DNA from: Mizugakiibacter sp.
GTDB taxonomy: Bacteria > Pseudomonadota > Gammaproteobacteria > Xanthomonadales > Rhodanobacteraceae
NCBI GenBank assembly: GCA_003233305.1
Contig: QILI01000064.1
Coordinates: 1 to 64,000 of the forward strand
Direction: 5' to 3'
DNA length: 64,000 nt
Of this stretch, positions 1 to 9,610 are shown piece by piece. The notes beneath the pieces were generated by a model, which saw only the letters and a list, made by a program, of their open reading frames with translations, made no database searches and was not told the origin of the DNA. The number at the start of each line of letters is the position of its first letter. The stretch's first letter is position 1. Made by a program: the position numbers and the translations under genes.

Positions 1-560
1 GCGTCCCCTATTTCGGTATCTGCTACGGCATGCATGCCGCGGTGGTTGATTTTGCCCGGCATGTTGCGAATCTACCTGGGGCCGACTCCAGCGAGAACGA
101 TCCACGTACCGATCATCCAGTGATTGCCCTGGTCACCGAATGGACCACTCATGCCGGCGAGGTCGAACAACGCAGTGCCGAGTCCGATCTTGGAGGTACC
201 ATGCGCCTGGGGGCGCAGGAATGCCGGCTCAAACCCGGCACGCTGGCGCATACGCTGTATGCCGAGGATGTCATCCGGGAGCGGCATCGGCACCGTTACG
301 AATTCAACAATCGCTACCGACAGCAGTTCGAGGATCTTGGCCTGGTGATTGCCGGCAAGTCCATGGACGATCTGCTGGTGGAGATCATCGAGTTGCCGCG
401 TAGCGTGCATCCCTGGTTTCTGGCCTGCCAATTTCACCCCGAGTTCACCTCGACCCCGCGGGATGGCCAGCCGCTGTTTATCGGTTTCATCCGGGCCGCT
501 CGCGAATACCGGCGCTTACGCGAAGGGCCACGGCTGGCACAAGCCGAGGGCGTGACATGA
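1..560 (+). CDS. pyrG: CTP synthase, C-terminal part (cut by window start)
   Basis: This is the C-terminal glutamine amidotransferase domain of CTP synthase, which makes CTP from UTP using glutamine ammonia. The reading frame is open from base 3, upstream of the first ATG in the ORF track, so the gene begins outside the window. The first residues hold the nucleophile-elbow motif [10 protein letters not shown] with the catalytic Cys. The His-Glu pair of the triad follows in QFHPEF near the end, and TMRLGAQ in the middle matches the family. The usual elbow is GICLGMQ, so the Y and H here are mild variants. The stop overlaps the kdsA start (ATGA), which implies coupled translation in a pyrG-kdsA-eno operon. 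Confidence 0.95.
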   Translation, partial: VPYFGICYGMHAAVVDFARHVANLPGADSSENDPRTDHPVIALVTEWTTHAGEVEQRSAESDLGGTMRLGAQECRLKPGTLAHTLYAEDVIRERHRHRYEFNNRYRQQFEDLGLVIAGKSMDDLLVEIIELPRSVHPWFLACQFHPEFTSTPRDGQPLFIGFIRAAREYRRLREGPRLAQAEGVT

Positions 561-1399
561 AGCTGTGCGGTTTCGAGGTCGGTCTGGATCAACCCTTGTT
601 CCTGATTGCCGGGCCCTGCGTGATTGAATCCCGGCAGTTGGCGCTGGATACGGCCGGCGAACTGCAGGCCCTTACCCGCCGGCTGGGTATACCGTTTATC
701 TACAAGAGTTCGTTTGATAAGGCCAATCGCACCTCACTCGCCGGGCATCGCGGTCTGGGTATCGAACAGGGCCTCAAAATTCTGGCTGAGGTCAAGCGCC
801 AGATCGGCGTCCCCGTGCTGACCGATGTTCATGAATACACGCCTCTCGATGAAGTGGCGGCGGTTGTCGATGTGCTGCAGACTCCGGCTTTTCTGTGTCG
901 GCAGACCGATTTCATCCGTAATGTTGCTGCCGCAGGGCGGCCAGTGAACATCAAGAAAGGCCAGTTCCTGGCACCGTGGGATATGCAGCACGTGGTTGAA
1001 AAAGCCCGCTCGACGGGTAATAAACAATTGCTGGTGTGTGAACGTGGAGTTTCGTTCGGCTACAACAATCTGGTCTCCGATATGCGCTCGCTGGCGGTCA
1101 TGCGCAATACCGGTTGCCCGGTGGTGTTCGATGCGACTCACTCGGTGCAGTTGCCGGGCGGGCAGGGTACGGCATCAGGGGGCCAGCGTGAATTTGTACC
1201 GGTGCTGGCCCGTGCCGCCGTAGCCGTAGGAGTGGCGGGAATCTTCATGGAAACTCACCCTGACCCTGAGCAGGCACTCAGCGATGGCCCCAATGCCTGG
1301 CCATTGGCAAAAATGGAAGCCCTGCTTGCGACCCTGAGTGACCTGGATCGCATCACTAAAGCCAGCGGCTTTCCCGAGGTATCATTGCCGGAGGTGTAA
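557..1399 (+). CDS. kdsA: 3-deoxy-8-phosphooctulonate (KDO-8-P) synthase
   Basis: This cytoplasmic enzyme condenses phosphoenolpyruvate with arabinose 5-phosphate to KDO-8-phosphate, the first committed step to the KDO of lipopolysaccharide. The 280-residue length is normal. The N-terminal IAGPCVIES motif carries a Cys where metal-independent enzymes such as E. coli KdsA have Asn. Later [10 protein letters not shown] and [16 protein letters not shown] supply His, Glu and Asp ligands. This pattern fits the class II, metal-dependent type; that assignment is inferred from family knowledge. The ATG overlaps the pyrG stop. It lies in the conserved pyrG-kdsA-eno order. Confidence 0.96.
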   Translation: MKLCGFEVGLDQPLFLIAGPCVIESRQLALDTAGELQALTRRLGIPFIYKSSFDKANRTSLAGHRGLGIEQGLKILAEVKRQIGVPVLTDVHEYTPLDEVAAVVDVLQTPAFLCRQTDFIRNVAAAGRPVNIKKGQFLAPWDMQHVVEKARSTGNKQLLVCERGVSFGYNNLVSDMRSLAVMRNTGCPVVFDATHSVQLPGGQGTASGGQREFVPVLARAAVAVGVAGIFMETHPDPEQALSDGPNAWPLAKMEALLATLSDLDRITKASGFPEVSLPEV

Positions 1400-1401
1400 C
1401 C

Positions 1402-1503
1402 ATGAATTCTACCCAGCCCACTGATGCTCCCCGAGTCCCCACGCCGACCTTGGTGTCGGCAATGGCGAGAACGCGAACAGGTGGTCCTCGCCTCACTGCC
1501 TGA
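1402..1503 (+). CDS. possible 33-residue small ORF between kdsA and eno
   Basis: An ATG two bases after the kdsA stop opens a 33-codon frame ending in TGA, 15 bases before eno. A GGAGGTG purine run sits upstream of the ATG, inside the kdsA end, at workable ribosome-binding distance. The predicted peptide is rich in Pro, Thr and Arg, with no recognisable domain, signal or membrane segment. The same stretch contains the hairpin GCCGAC-N6-GTCGGC, so it could instead be a structured spacer. I do not recognise the product; existence as a gene is uncertain. Confidence 0.3.
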   Translation: MNSTQPTDAPRVPTPTLVSAMARTRTGGPRLTA

Positions 1504-2808
<1,305 letters not shown>

Positions 2809-2822
2809 GCTGGCAAAAAATC

Positions 2823-3131
2823 ATGTTGCGCTGGATTGCCCTCGTCCTGATCGTTTTGGTGATACTGCTGCAAGGTCGCCTGTGGTGGGGACAGGGCGGT
2901 ATGCGGGAAGTGCATTCACTACGCAACCAGGTGACCCGGCAGGCTGTACAGAATGTCCGCTTGCAACAGCGCAACCGTCTGCTGGAGGCTGAGGTCAGGG
3001 ATCTGAAGCGCGGCCACCAGGCCATTGAAGGGCGGGCCCGGGCTGAACTGGGTTTGATCAAGCCTGGCGAGACCTTCTATCAAGTCGTCGAACCGCCCAA
3101 ACCGCACAGCAAGAATGCTCATGGTCACTGA
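2823..3131 (+). CDS. ftsB: cell division protein FtsB (septum formation initiator)
   Basis: This is a small bitopic inner-membrane protein that joins FtsQ and FtsL in the divisome. The 102-residue product starts with a membrane segment (about residues 3-20, rich in Ile, Leu and Val). A coiled-coil region follows (about residues 28-70: LRNQVTRQAVQNVRLQQRN and onward), with a short tail containing the family-typical ARAELGLIKPGETFYQV. It lies directly between eno and ispD, as in many gammaproteobacteria. Its 3' end overlaps the predicted ispD start by 17 bases. Confidence 0.93.
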   Translation: MLRWIALVLIVLVILLQGRLWWGQGGMREVHSLRNQVTRQAVQNVRLQQRNRLLEAEVRDLKRGHQAIEGRARAELGLIKPGETFYQVVEPPKPHSKNAHGH

Positions 3132-3837
3132 CCTGGAACTCTGTGCCTGGTGCGTGGTGCCGGCGGCGGGCCGCAGTCGCCGCTTTGGCGGTGCAATACC
3201 CAAACAGTACGCGCTGATCGCCGGTCAACCGATGTTGTGGCATACCCTGGAGCGGTTGACCGGGCATCCGCGTATTTTGGGTGTGCTGGTGGTGCTGGCC
3301 CCGGACGACCACGAATGGCCGGTACCGACCCAGATCCATGACAAGCCGGTGTGTACGGTGAGTGGCGGTGCCGAGCGTTCCGATTCGGTACGGGCGGGTC
3401 TGGATGCGTTACCTGCCGAGGTTGCCGCCGAGGACTTTGTTCTGGTTCACGATGCGGCTCGCCCCTGTGTGGTAAGCCTTGCCATTACCCGTCTGCTGGA
3501 TTGTGCGGGTGTGGGTGATGGCGGGCTTTTGGCCATTCCCCTGCATGACACCCTGAAGCGGGCCGATGCGGAAGACCGGGTGTTGCGGACCGAATCCCGG
3601 GCTGGATTGTGGTTGGCACAGACCCCGCAGATGTTTCGGCGTGGGGCCTTGTCTGAGGCCCTGGCCCTGGCCCAGGCCCAGGGCGATGCGGAAATTACCG
3701 ATGAAGCCTCGGCCATGGAACGTTATGCAGGGATTCATCCCCGTATCGTTGCCGGGCACAGTAGTAACCTGAAGGTCACCACTGCGACTGATCTGCTGAT
3801 TGCCGCAGCTATCTTGACGGGAGAGAGTAGCCAATGA
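3115..3837 (+). CDS. ispD: 2-C-methyl-D-erythritol 4-phosphate cytidylyltransferase
   Basis: This enzyme is the third step of the MEP isoprenoid pathway, transferring CMP from CTP to methylerythritol phosphate. The nucleotide-binding signature is near the N terminus ([11 protein letters not shown] followed by PKQY), and DAARPCV follows around residue 113. The length of 240 residues is normal. Two in-frame ATGs (3115 and 3121) both lie inside ftsB; either would serve. The stop overlaps the ispF start, so the ispDF pair is translationally coupled. Upstream pyrG supplies the CTP this enzyme uses. Confidence 0.95.
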   Translation: MLMVTDLELCAWCVVPAAGRSRRFGGAIPKQYALIAGQPMLWHTLERLTGHPRILGVLVVLAPDDHEWPVPTQIHDKPVCTVSGGAERSDSVRAGLDALPAEVAAEDFVLVHDAARPCVVSLAITRLLDCAGVGDGGLLAIPLHDTLKRADAEDRVLRTESRAGLWLAQTPQMFRRGALSEALALAQAQGDAEITDEASAMERYAGIHPRIVAGHSSNLKVTTATDLLIAAAILTGESSQ

Positions 3838-4319
3838 TGTCTTGTCGAGTCGGTCAGGGCTATGACGTGCATGCTTTCGGCCCAGGGGATCATCTGTTTC
3901 TGGGGGGGGTACGTATCGAGCACCCGCAGGGCCTGATTGCACATTCCGATGGCGATGTGGTCATTCATGCCTTGTGTGATGCCATGCTGGGGGCACTGGC
4001 GCTGGGTGATATTGGCATGCATTTTCCGCCGTCGCAGGCTCGCTGGAAGAATGTCAGCAGTATTGAATTGCTGAGTGCGGTGACGGTCATGTTGCAGCAG
4101 CGTGGCTATGTGCTCGGCAATGCCGATATCACGGTCATCTGTGAGGCCCCGCGTATTGCTCCGCATGTGCAGGCCATGCGTGAGGTGCTGGGGCAGACTA
4201 TGCAGGTTGCCATGGATGCGGTCAGCGTTAAGGCCACTACTAGCGAGCGACTCGGGTTCACCGGTCGAGGTGAAGGTATTGCCGCCCTGGCGACAGTGCT
4301 ACTGAGTCGGCACTCATGA
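3834..4319 (+). CDS. ispF: 2-C-methyl-D-erythritol 2,4-cyclodiphosphate synthase
   Basis: This enzyme cyclises CDP-methylerythritol 2-phosphate with loss of CMP, the fifth step of the MEP pathway. The zinc site is visible as GYDVHAF (Asp and His) and in [17 protein letters not shown]. The C-terminal half has the conserved [20 protein letters not shown]. It has 161 residues, the normal size of this homotrimer subunit. A second ATG at 3837 immediately follows the first and could be the true start. The stop overlaps truD. Confidence 0.96.
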   Translation: MMSCRVGQGYDVHAFGPGDHLFLGGVRIEHPQGLIAHSDGDVVIHALCDAMLGALALGDIGMHFPPSQARWKNVSSIELLSAVTVMLQQRGYVLGNADITVICEAPRIAPHVQAMREVLGQTMQVAMDAVSVKATTSERLGFTGRGEGIAALATVLLSRHS

Positions 4320-5326
4320 GCGCACCGCTGGCCTGGGCCCACGGTGGCCCACCATTGCAGGCCAAAATCCGCCTTGAACCTGAGGATTTTGTGGTCGAGG
4401 AAGTGCTCGGTTATGCCGCTGACGGTGAAGGTGAGCACGTGCTTCTGGAAATTCGTAAGCGTGATGCCAATACGGCCTGGGTGGCCACTGAACTGGCCCG
4501 CTTCGCTGCGGTGCCGGCGATGGCGGTCAGCTATGTCGGGCGCAAGGATCGCCATGCCATCACCACCCAGGCTTTTAGTGTGCACTTGCCGGGACGCCCC
4601 GATCCTGACTGGCAAAGTCTCGGGCTTCCAGGGATCGAGATTCTAACCGCTCAACGGCATCGGCGAAAACTGCATCGTGGGGCCCTGGACGGTAATCGAT
4701 TCCGCCTGCGGCTGCGGGCCGTGCAGGGTGACCGGGAGGTGGCCGAGCGGGTTCTTGGAGCGCTACGCAAAGACGGAGCACCCAATTACTTTGGTGAGCA
4801 ACGCTTTGGTCGTGAGCAGCACAACCTGGCTGCCGCTGAGGCCATGTTTGCGGGGCGCAAGGTACGCCGCTCGGAACGGGGCCTGTTATTGTCCGCTGCG
4901 CGTTCTGCCCTGTTTAATGCAGTCCTGGATGTCAGGGTTGCCGCGGGCAGTTGGAATCAGGGTTTGCAGGGTGAGATCTGGGCGCTGGCCGGATCGCGGG
5001 CCTGGTTTGGCCCGCAGGCTTTGGATGATGAGCTGGCGGCACGGCTGCAGATTTTTGATATTCATCCATCGGGACCCTTGTGGGGTCGGGGCGAGAATCC
5101 CACGGCCGCTACGGTGCGAGCACTGGAAACCGAACGAATTTCGGCCCTGGCTGCACTGGCCAAGGGACTGGAAGAGGCGGGACTGCGCCAGGAACGACGG
5201 GCTCTACGCCTGGATCTACGCGAGCTGCATTGGCAATGGCAGGACGATACCCTGGAATTGGCCATGAGCCTGCCGGCTGGTGCCTATGCCACAACCGTGG
5301 TGCGCGAGCTTGCCACGACGGAGTAA
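4316..5326 (+). CDS. truD: tRNA pseudouridine(13) synthase TruD
   Basis: TruD converts U13 of certain tRNAs to pseudouridine. The catalytic Asp lies in the [11 protein letters not shown] motif near residue 80. The TruD insertion region follows ([18 protein letters not shown]), and the C terminus [14 protein letters not shown] is typical. At 336 residues it is full length. It starts within the ispF stop (ATGA). In other gammaproteobacteria surE usually follows at once; here a minus-strand Smr gene and a repeat-rich gap of several hundred bases intervene. Confidence 0.95.
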   Translation: MSAPLAWAHGGPPLQAKIRLEPEDFVVEEVLGYAADGEGEHVLLEIRKRDANTAWVATELARFAAVPAMAVSYVGRKDRHAITTQAFSVHLPGRPDPDWQSLGLPGIEILTAQRHRRKLHRGALDGNRFRLRLRAVQGDREVAERVLGALRKDGAPNYFGEQRFGREQHNLAAAEAMFAGRKVRRSERGLLLSAARSALFNAVLDVRVAAGSWNQGLQGEIWALAGSRAWFGPQALDDELAARLQIFDIHPSGPLWGRGENPTAATVRALETERISALAALAKGLEEAGLRQERRALRLDLRELHWQWQDDTLELAMSLPAGAYATTVVRELATTE

Positions 5327-5374
5327 CCCCGGATCCAGCGAGCGGTCGGGGTAGCATCTACGGTTATCGTTGAC

Positions 5375-5399
5375 ACAGTCAGCCAAAGGAGCTGACTGT
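5375..5399. terminator. perfect 9-bp inverted repeat between convergent truD and smr
   Basis: The arms ACAGTCAGC and GCTGACTGT are exact complements around a 7-base loop, 49 bases after the truD stop and before the end of the opposing smr gene. The position suits a shared transcription end. There is no T-run directly after either arm, so it is not a textbook intrinsic terminator. A second hairpin, GGTGGCA-N7-TGCCACC at 5490-5510, abuts the smr stop. Confidence 0.4.
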
Positions 5400-5514
5400 C
5401 CACCGTTACATAACCTCAAAAAAAGTGGATACCTACTGCGTGGTCATAAGCTTCTTTACTGGATTCCCGCCGCCGTGGGAGTGACGAGTGGTGGCAGTCG
5501 ATATGCCACCGTGG

Positions 5515-6066
5515 TCAGCCCGGACGCTTGAGCAGCACGATTGCCGCTCCGGTGCCACCGTGTGCGGGACGTGCTGAAGCAAACGCCACCACATCCTGGG
5601 TACGGCGTAGCAAGTAGTCGGTTAATCCTTTGAGAACCGGCCCGCGTGGACTGGATCCTAGACCCTTGCCGTGGATGATTTTTACACAGCGCAGACCATG
5701 GCGGCGACTGTCTTCAAGAAAATTGTGAATCGCCGCATTGGCGGTGCTGACGTTCAGGTCATGCAGGTCCAGTTCGTTCTGGATGCTTAGCTTGCCGCGC
5801 TTCAGTCGTCGCAGGATCTTGGGCGAATAACCGGCCCGCAGAAAGGCTAATTCCTCTTCTACCTCGATTTGCTCAGGATTGAAGTCAGCGATGTACGGCG
5901 CAGCATAAACGTCCTCCACAGCGGCTTGCAGCCGCCTTGGCTGTGGTGCCGGTCGGGGTTTTTCCAGTGGGGTTGAGCTGGGGTTGCGTAGACGCCGAAT
6001 CTTGCCCACCGACTCACGAAAAAGCCGGGTGTCCTCGTCGTTGATTGGGGGCGGTGGATCATGCAT
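5515..6066 (-). CDS. Smr-domain endonuclease-like protein
   Basis: The C-terminal half is an Smr (small MutS-related) domain. ELDLHDLNV, with the LDLHG-like motif, is followed by VKIIHGKGLGSSPRGPVLK near residues 130-150 and a closing ASARPAHGGTGAAIVLL. Smr domains nick branched or mismatched nucleic acid; the exact role of stand-alone bacterial SmrA/SmrB proteins varies. The N-terminal part (DEDTRLFRESVGKIRRL) is the usual charged region of this family. I chose the ATG at 6066 (MHDPP). The ORF extends to 6150, but those residues are atypical and cover a dispersed repeat. Its upstream region shares a 50-bp element with parC. Confidence 0.88.
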   Translation of the reverse strand: MHDPPPPINDEDTRLFRESVGKIRRLRNPSSTPLEKPRPAPQPRRLQAAVEDVYAAPYIADFNPEQIEVEEELAFLRAGYSPKILRRLKRGKLSIQNELDLHDLNVSTANAAIHNFLEDSRRHGLRCVKIIHGKGLGSSPRGPVLKGLTDYLLRRTQDVVAFASARPAHGGTGAAIVLLKRPG

Positions 6067-6123
6067 GGAGCAAAGCCAGTAATCTGTAGGACTATGAACC
6101 TGTCGGGTTTGGAGGGTCGTAGC

Positions 6124-6148
6124 GAGGCGAATAGTGGTTCTATTTAAC
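6124..6148 (-). repeat. 25-bp dispersed element, copy 1
   Basis: On the minus strand this stretch reads GTTAAATAGAACCACTATTC plus GCCTC. It matches the plus-strand sequence at 44038-44062 at 22 of 25 positions by my alignment. Here it lies 58 bases upstream of the chosen smr start, in the smr leader. The following minus-strand bases, GCTACGACCCTCC, also resemble GCTACGATTCCCCC found a little beyond the second copy. The function is unknown. Confidence 0.6.
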
Positions 6149-6170
6149 AATAAAGACCAAAAACATAAAC

Positions 6171-6220
6171 CGATTTTCTACTGTCACAGTAGATCCTACC
6201 CCAGCCCGACAGGCTTCTGG
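6171..6220 (+). repeat. 50-bp dispersed element with palindromic core, copy 1 (upstream of smr)
   Basis: The first 20 bases, CGATTTTCTACTGTCACAGT, are identical to 32182-32201 upstream of parC, and about 42 of 50 positions match overall. The core CTACTGT-C-ACAGTAG is a perfect inverted repeat. A second hairpin (AGCC/GGCT on the minus strand) sits in the other half. In both places the element lies about 80-155 bases upstream of a minus-strand gene and has the same orientation relative to it. It could be a regulator site or leader RNA structure. Confidence 0.7.
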
Positions 6221-6251
6221 GGGAGATTGTAACCAGAAGGTACCTCTAGTA

Positions 6252-6370
6252 AGCCTACTGCGTGGTTCGATTGCTGCGTTGCGTCCTCACTCACCCCACA
6301 CCTGTCTACGTGATAGGTCCCGGAGATTCACTCCGGGGCGCCGGTTACTCGAACCGCTCGCTACGTTTTT
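6252..6370 (+). repeat. 119-bp degenerate dispersed repeat, copy 1
   Basis: This copy aligns over its whole length with the reverse complement of 12170-12288. Shared blocks in the same order are CCTACTGCG, ATTGCTnCGTTG, TCCTCnCTCAC, a block around GATTCACTCCGGGGCGCC, and CTGCTCGCTACnGTTTTT (here CCGCTCGCTACGTTTTTT). Identity is roughly 70 per cent by eye and both copies are the same length. The element ends in a short stem plus T-run, so it may act as a terminator-like or REP-like sequence. No ORF or IS-type end was recognised. Confidence 0.7.
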
Positions 6371-6603
6371 TATAGGTAGCAAAGAGAGTGGGATGTTGAG
6401 ACAGATTTTTTATGGTTTTGAGATGAATGACGATGCTATTTTCGATCATTCGTGGAAATTCGAGACTCTGTCCTGCGTGCGCAACCGATTCATCTATCTT
6501 CCAACAGGTAAGCTGTCTGCAGATCCGATTCCGTTAAACTGGTTCGGTCAAGGCAAGCTTGGATTCATTTTTTCACTGTTCGCCCCCCCCTTTTGGGAAA
6601 ATT

Positions 6604-7389
6604 ATGTACGCACTGGTCAGCAACGACGACGGCGTAGATGCCCCAGGTATCCACGTTCTGGCAAAACACCTGGTGACCCTGGGCCGGGTCACTGTAGTGG
6701 CGCCCGATCGAGACCGATCCGGGGCCAGCAACTCGCTGACTCTCGATCAACCCATACGGGTGCTGTCGATGCAGGACGATTGCTACCGTGTGGCTGGGAC
6801 CCCGACGGACTGTGTTCATCTGGCCTTATCCGGGCTGCTCGAAAAAGAACCCGATATTGTCGTTTCGGGGATCAACAACAGCTCGAATCTTGGCGATGAT
6901 GTGATTTATTCGGGAACCGTGTCGGCAGCAATGGAAGGACGCTTTCTTGGCTTGCCCGCCATGGCGGTTTCCCTGGTCACCGAGTCAGACCAGGTCGAAC
7001 ACCATTACATCTCGGCCGCTACGGCGGTCATGCGGCTGATTCGCCATCTTCAGTGCGACCCACTTCCGGCCGACACCATCTTGAATATCAATGTCCCCAA
7101 TCGTCCCTGGCGGCAAATCTCCGGTTTCGAAGTCACCCGTTTGGGTAAGCGCCATCGGGCTGCGCCATGCATCCGTGATACTGACCCGCGCGGACGTGAA
7201 ATCTGGTGGATCGGCCCGGCCGGTGCCGCCGAGGACAATGGACCGGGAACCGATTTCGATGCGGTACGTCGCGGTTTTATTTCGGTGACGCCGATTCATG
7301 TCGATCTGACCCGTTTTCAGGCTCTGGAAAAGGTTGCCGCCTGGGTGGGTGCTTTGCAGACTGATGAGTCTGGAGCTTCGGTAGCATGA
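6604..7389 (+). CDS. surE: 5'/3'-nucleotidase SurE
   Basis: SurE is a metal-dependent nucleoside monophosphate phosphatase linked to stationary-phase survival. The metal site SNDDG is at the N terminus, with [20 protein letters not shown] around residue 90. The ORF track starts at 6559, but homology begins at [10 protein letters not shown], so I place the start at 6604, preceded by GGGAAAATT. The product is then 261 residues, typical for the family. The stop overlaps pcm by 4 bases, the classic surE-pcm pair. Confidence 0.95.
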   Translation: MYALVSNDDGVDAPGIHVLAKHLVTLGRVTVVAPDRDRSGASNSLTLDQPIRVLSMQDDCYRVAGTPTDCVHLALSGLLEKEPDIVVSGINNSSNLGDDVIYSGTVSAAMEGRFLGLPAMAVSLVTESDQVEHHYISAATAVMRLIRHLQCDPLPADTILNINVPNRPWRQISGFEVTRLGKRHRAAPCIRDTDPRGREIWWIGPAGAAEDNGPGTDFDAVRRGFISVTPIHVDLTRFQALEKVAAWVGALQTDESGASVA

Positions 7390-8069
7390 GCCGATATCGC
7401 ACTTTTGTTTCAGCACAAGATACCCATGGCAGTTGCTTAACCTCGCAGCTGGCCCGCGATCGTCTGGTAGCGTTGTTGCGCGAGTCCGGTATTCGCCACC
7501 CGCAGGTATTGGAAGTTTTACGTACTTTACCTCGTCATTTGTTTCTGGATGAGGCCCTGGCTTCGCGTGCCTATGAGAATATTTCTTTGCCCATAGGGCT
7601 TGGACAGACCATCTCTCAGCCTTGGGTTGTGGCCAGGATGAGTGAGGTACTACTGGAGCGGCAACCCCGCAAGGTACTCGAGATCGGTACCGGTTCCGGC
7701 TATCAGGCCGCAGTGCTGTCGCGTCTGGTCGAGCAGGTGTATACCGTTGAGCGTATTGAGGATCTGCTGCGTCAGGCCCGGCGCCGTTTCCGGGCACTCA
7801 AGTTACAACACATCCGTTCCCGCCATGACGACGGGCGCCTGGGATGGCCGGACGAGGCTCCTTTTGACGCCATTATTGTTACTGCGGCGGGTGAGAGCGT
7901 ACCGCCGGAATTGTTGGCCCAGTTGTCATCAGGAGGGGTGTTGCTGGGTCCATTTGGGCCCCCCGGTGACCAGAAATTGATGCGCTATACCCTTGATAAT
8001 CAAGGTCAGGTCCAGGGCGAAGAACTTGCCAGTGTCAGTTTTGTGCCCTTACTGGGAGGGGTACTCTGA
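7386..8069 (+). CDS. pcm: protein-L-isoaspartate O-methyltransferase
   Basis: Pcm methylates isoaspartyl residues so that age-damaged proteins can be repaired. The SAM-binding motif [16 protein letters not shown] is near residue 97. It is preceded by the PCMT-specific [20 protein letters not shown] and followed by YTVERI. It has 227 residues. It starts inside the surE stop, and its own stop shares a base with the next start (8069), so surE-pcm-yqaA are tightly coupled. Confidence 0.95.
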   Translation: MSRYRTFVSAQDTHGSCLTSQLARDRLVALLRESGIRHPQVLEVLRTLPRHLFLDEALASRAYENISLPIGLGQTISQPWVVARMSEVLLERQPRKVLEIGTGSGYQAAVLSRLVEQVYTVERIEDLLRQARRRFRALKLQHIRSRHDDGRLGWPDEAPFDAIIVTAAGESVPPELLAQLSSGGVLLGPFGPPGDQKLMRYTLDNQGQVQGEELASVSFVPLLGGVL

Positions 8070-8674
8070 TGCGCTTGTTCGGATCAATGTATGCACACGC
8101 ATTAGTCTGGGCACGACATCCGCATGCTGAGTGTTTTCTTGGTGGACTCAGTTTTATTGAGGCCTTTGCCTTTCCGATTCCGCCGGAACTGATGTTGGCA
8201 CCGATGTGTATCTCGCATCCGAAAAAAGGCTTGCGCTACGCTACGATCAGTCTGGGGTTTTCGCTGCTTGGCTCACTGGTGGGTTATGCCCTGGGCTATT
8301 TTGCCTTCGCTGCCCTGCAGCCATTATTGCTGAAGCTGGGCTGGATCCATGCGCTTGACTCCATTGTGCTGCAGTTGCGGGGGGATGCCATTCATCATCC
8401 CTGGACCATGTTCTGGCTGCTGGTGCTGGCCGGGTTCACGCCGGTCCCGCTGAAGCTGTTTACCTGGGCTTCCGGTATCGTCGGTATACCCTTGGGTGCC
8501 TTCGTTGCCGGCATGTTGGTCGGGCGTGGCAAGCGGGTCTACCTGCTGGCCATACTGTTGCGCTGGATGGGGCCGCGTGCCAAGGATTTTCTACATCGCT
8601 GGATTGAGTGGATTGGCTGGGTTCTGCTGGCCCTGCTGGCCATTCTGGCGTTGTGGTGGTTCGGTCTGCACTGA
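8069..8674 (+). CDS. YqaA-family (VTT/DedA-like) inner-membrane protein
   Basis: This 201-residue integral membrane protein has about four or five hydrophobic segments. The N-terminal ECFLGGLSFIEAFAFPIPPE matches the YqaA group of the SNARE-associated/VTT superfamily, including the acidic and proline-rich re-entrant motif. The later GFTPVPLKLFTWASGI is also family-typical. Relatives of this superfamily are linked to lipid carrier recycling and membrane stress, but the substrate of this protein is unknown. The position between pcm and nlpD is conserved in many gammaproteobacteria. Confidence 0.85.
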   Translation: MRLFGSMYAHALVWARHPHAECFLGGLSFIEAFAFPIPPELMLAPMCISHPKKGLRYATISLGFSLLGSLVGYALGYFAFAALQPLLLKLGWIHALDSIVLQLRGDAIHHPWTMFWLLVLAGFTPVPLKLFTWASGIVGIPLGAFVAGMLVGRGKRVYLLAILLRWMGPRAKDFLHRWIEWIGWVLLALLAILALWWFGLH

Positions 8675-8683
8675 AGCTCGGCT

Positions 8684-9553
8684 ATGCTTGAACCCATGCG
8701 CCGTACCTTTTTCTTTCGATTACTGCTGATCGCGATTTTGGCCGGTTTTCTTGCCTCCTGTGCAAGTGAGCCCCGAGTTGTTTCGGTGCGCAGCTACTAC
8801 CCTCCCGAAGCGTTGGCTCGGGTCTATCCACCGGTGGCGCGTGGACATTACCGAGTGAGGATTGGCGATACCCTTTACAGCATCGCCTTTCGGCATGATA
8901 TGGACTATCGAGATCTGGCTCGAATCAACAATATCAACACGCCCTACACAATCTATCCTGGGCAGGTTTTAAGCCTGCATACCCGGCCGGGTTCTAAACG
9001 GCTATCTACTTCGCCTGCCCATTCACCCACTGTGGTACACCGGCGGCGCTCCTCGCGCCCGGCACCGGTAATATCCACCCATCCAGCAGCGAGGGTCAGC
9101 ACCGGCTCGGCTCGGGTGGCTGCTCCGGTATCGGTTGCCTCCAATGTGTCAGCAGCCTTGGGTCCGGGCCGCCGTAAGGACGGGGTCGTGTGGTATTGGC
9201 CGTTGAAGGGTCCGATCCTGTCCGCTTTCCGGGCCAATGATCCCGGTCGGCAGGGTATCGATATTGCTGGCAAGATGGGTGAACCGGTGCATGCTGTGGC
9301 CAGCGGGGTGGTGGTCTATAGCGGCAGCGGCCTGATCGGTTACGGTGAGTTGATTATCATCAAACATTCCGATACCTATCTGTCTGCCTACGGCCACAAC
9401 CGGGTGCGGCTGGTCAAGGAAGGCGATCGGGTCAAGGCCGGTCAGGTGATTGCCGAGATGGGTTCTTCGGGGGCGCCCCGTGTCGAATTGCACTTCGAGA
9501 TCCGCCGCAATGGCAAGGCCGTTAATCCGCTAAATTATTTGCCAAAGTATTGA
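8684..9553 (+). CDS. nlpD: murein hydrolase activator NlpD (LysM + degenerate M23 lipoprotein)
   Basis: NlpD is an outer-membrane lipoprotein that activates the amidase AmiC at the septum. It has a lipoprotein signal ending LASC (about residue 26), then a LysM domain (YRVRIGDTLYSIAFRHDM, about 56-100). A Ser/Pro/Arg-rich linker follows, then a C-terminal LytM/M23 domain (GIDIAGKMGEPVHAVASG to ELHFEIRRNGKAVNPLNYL). The first M23 zinc His is absent (GRQGIDIAG), as in E. coli NlpD, which fits an activator rather than an active peptidase. An ATG at 8696 is an alternative start. rpoS, the usual downstream neighbour, is not here. Confidence 0.92.
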   Translation: MLEPMRRTFFFRLLLIAILAGFLASCASEPRVVSVRSYYPPEALARVYPPVARGHYRVRIGDTLYSIAFRHDMDYRDLARINNINTPYTIYPGQVLSLHTRPGSKRLSTSPAHSPTVVHRRRSSRPAPVISTHPAARVSTGSARVAAPVSVASNVSAALGPGRRKDGVVWYWPLKGPILSAFRANDPGRQGIDIAGKMGEPVHAVASGVVVYSGSGLIGYGELIIIKHSDTYLSAYGHNRVRLVKEGDRVKAGQVIAEMGSSGAPRVELHFEIRRNGKAVNPLNYLPKY

Positions 9554-9610
9554 GGCCAGTGTTGAGAAGATGCATTGTCGAGGCGGCGACCTTCCCTCTG
9601 CCTGTGAATG

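Larger units (their letters stand above)
6067..6603. other. long intergenic gap packed with dispersed repeats
   Basis: This gap of over 500 bases separates the divergent smr and surE genes. From left to right it holds a 25-bp element also found near phoB (6124-6148), a 50-bp palindrome-containing element shared with parC (6171-6220), and a 119-bp element shared with the metX-tRNA gap (6252-6370). About 230 bases of more A+T-rich sequence follow, with a C8 run just before surE. The 206-codon track ORF here ends inside surE in another frame and is not convincing. Confidence 0.75.

Noticed and set aside
5432-5443. CCTACTGCGTGG as a third copy of the 119-bp repeat
   Set aside because: Only 12 bases match the edge of the repeat at 6254-6265 and the flanks do not align; a 12-mer match is expected by chance in a window this size.
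6279-6899. 206-codon plus-strand ORF overlapping the surE start
   Set aside because: Its first part covers the 119-bp repeat and its last 100 codons are a shadow of surE; the amino-acid composition is not protein-like in the repeat and no family is recognisable.
6985-7797. 270-codon minus-strand ORF opposite surE and pcm
   Set aside because: Both plus-strand genes are unmistakable and conserved; this is an antisense shadow.
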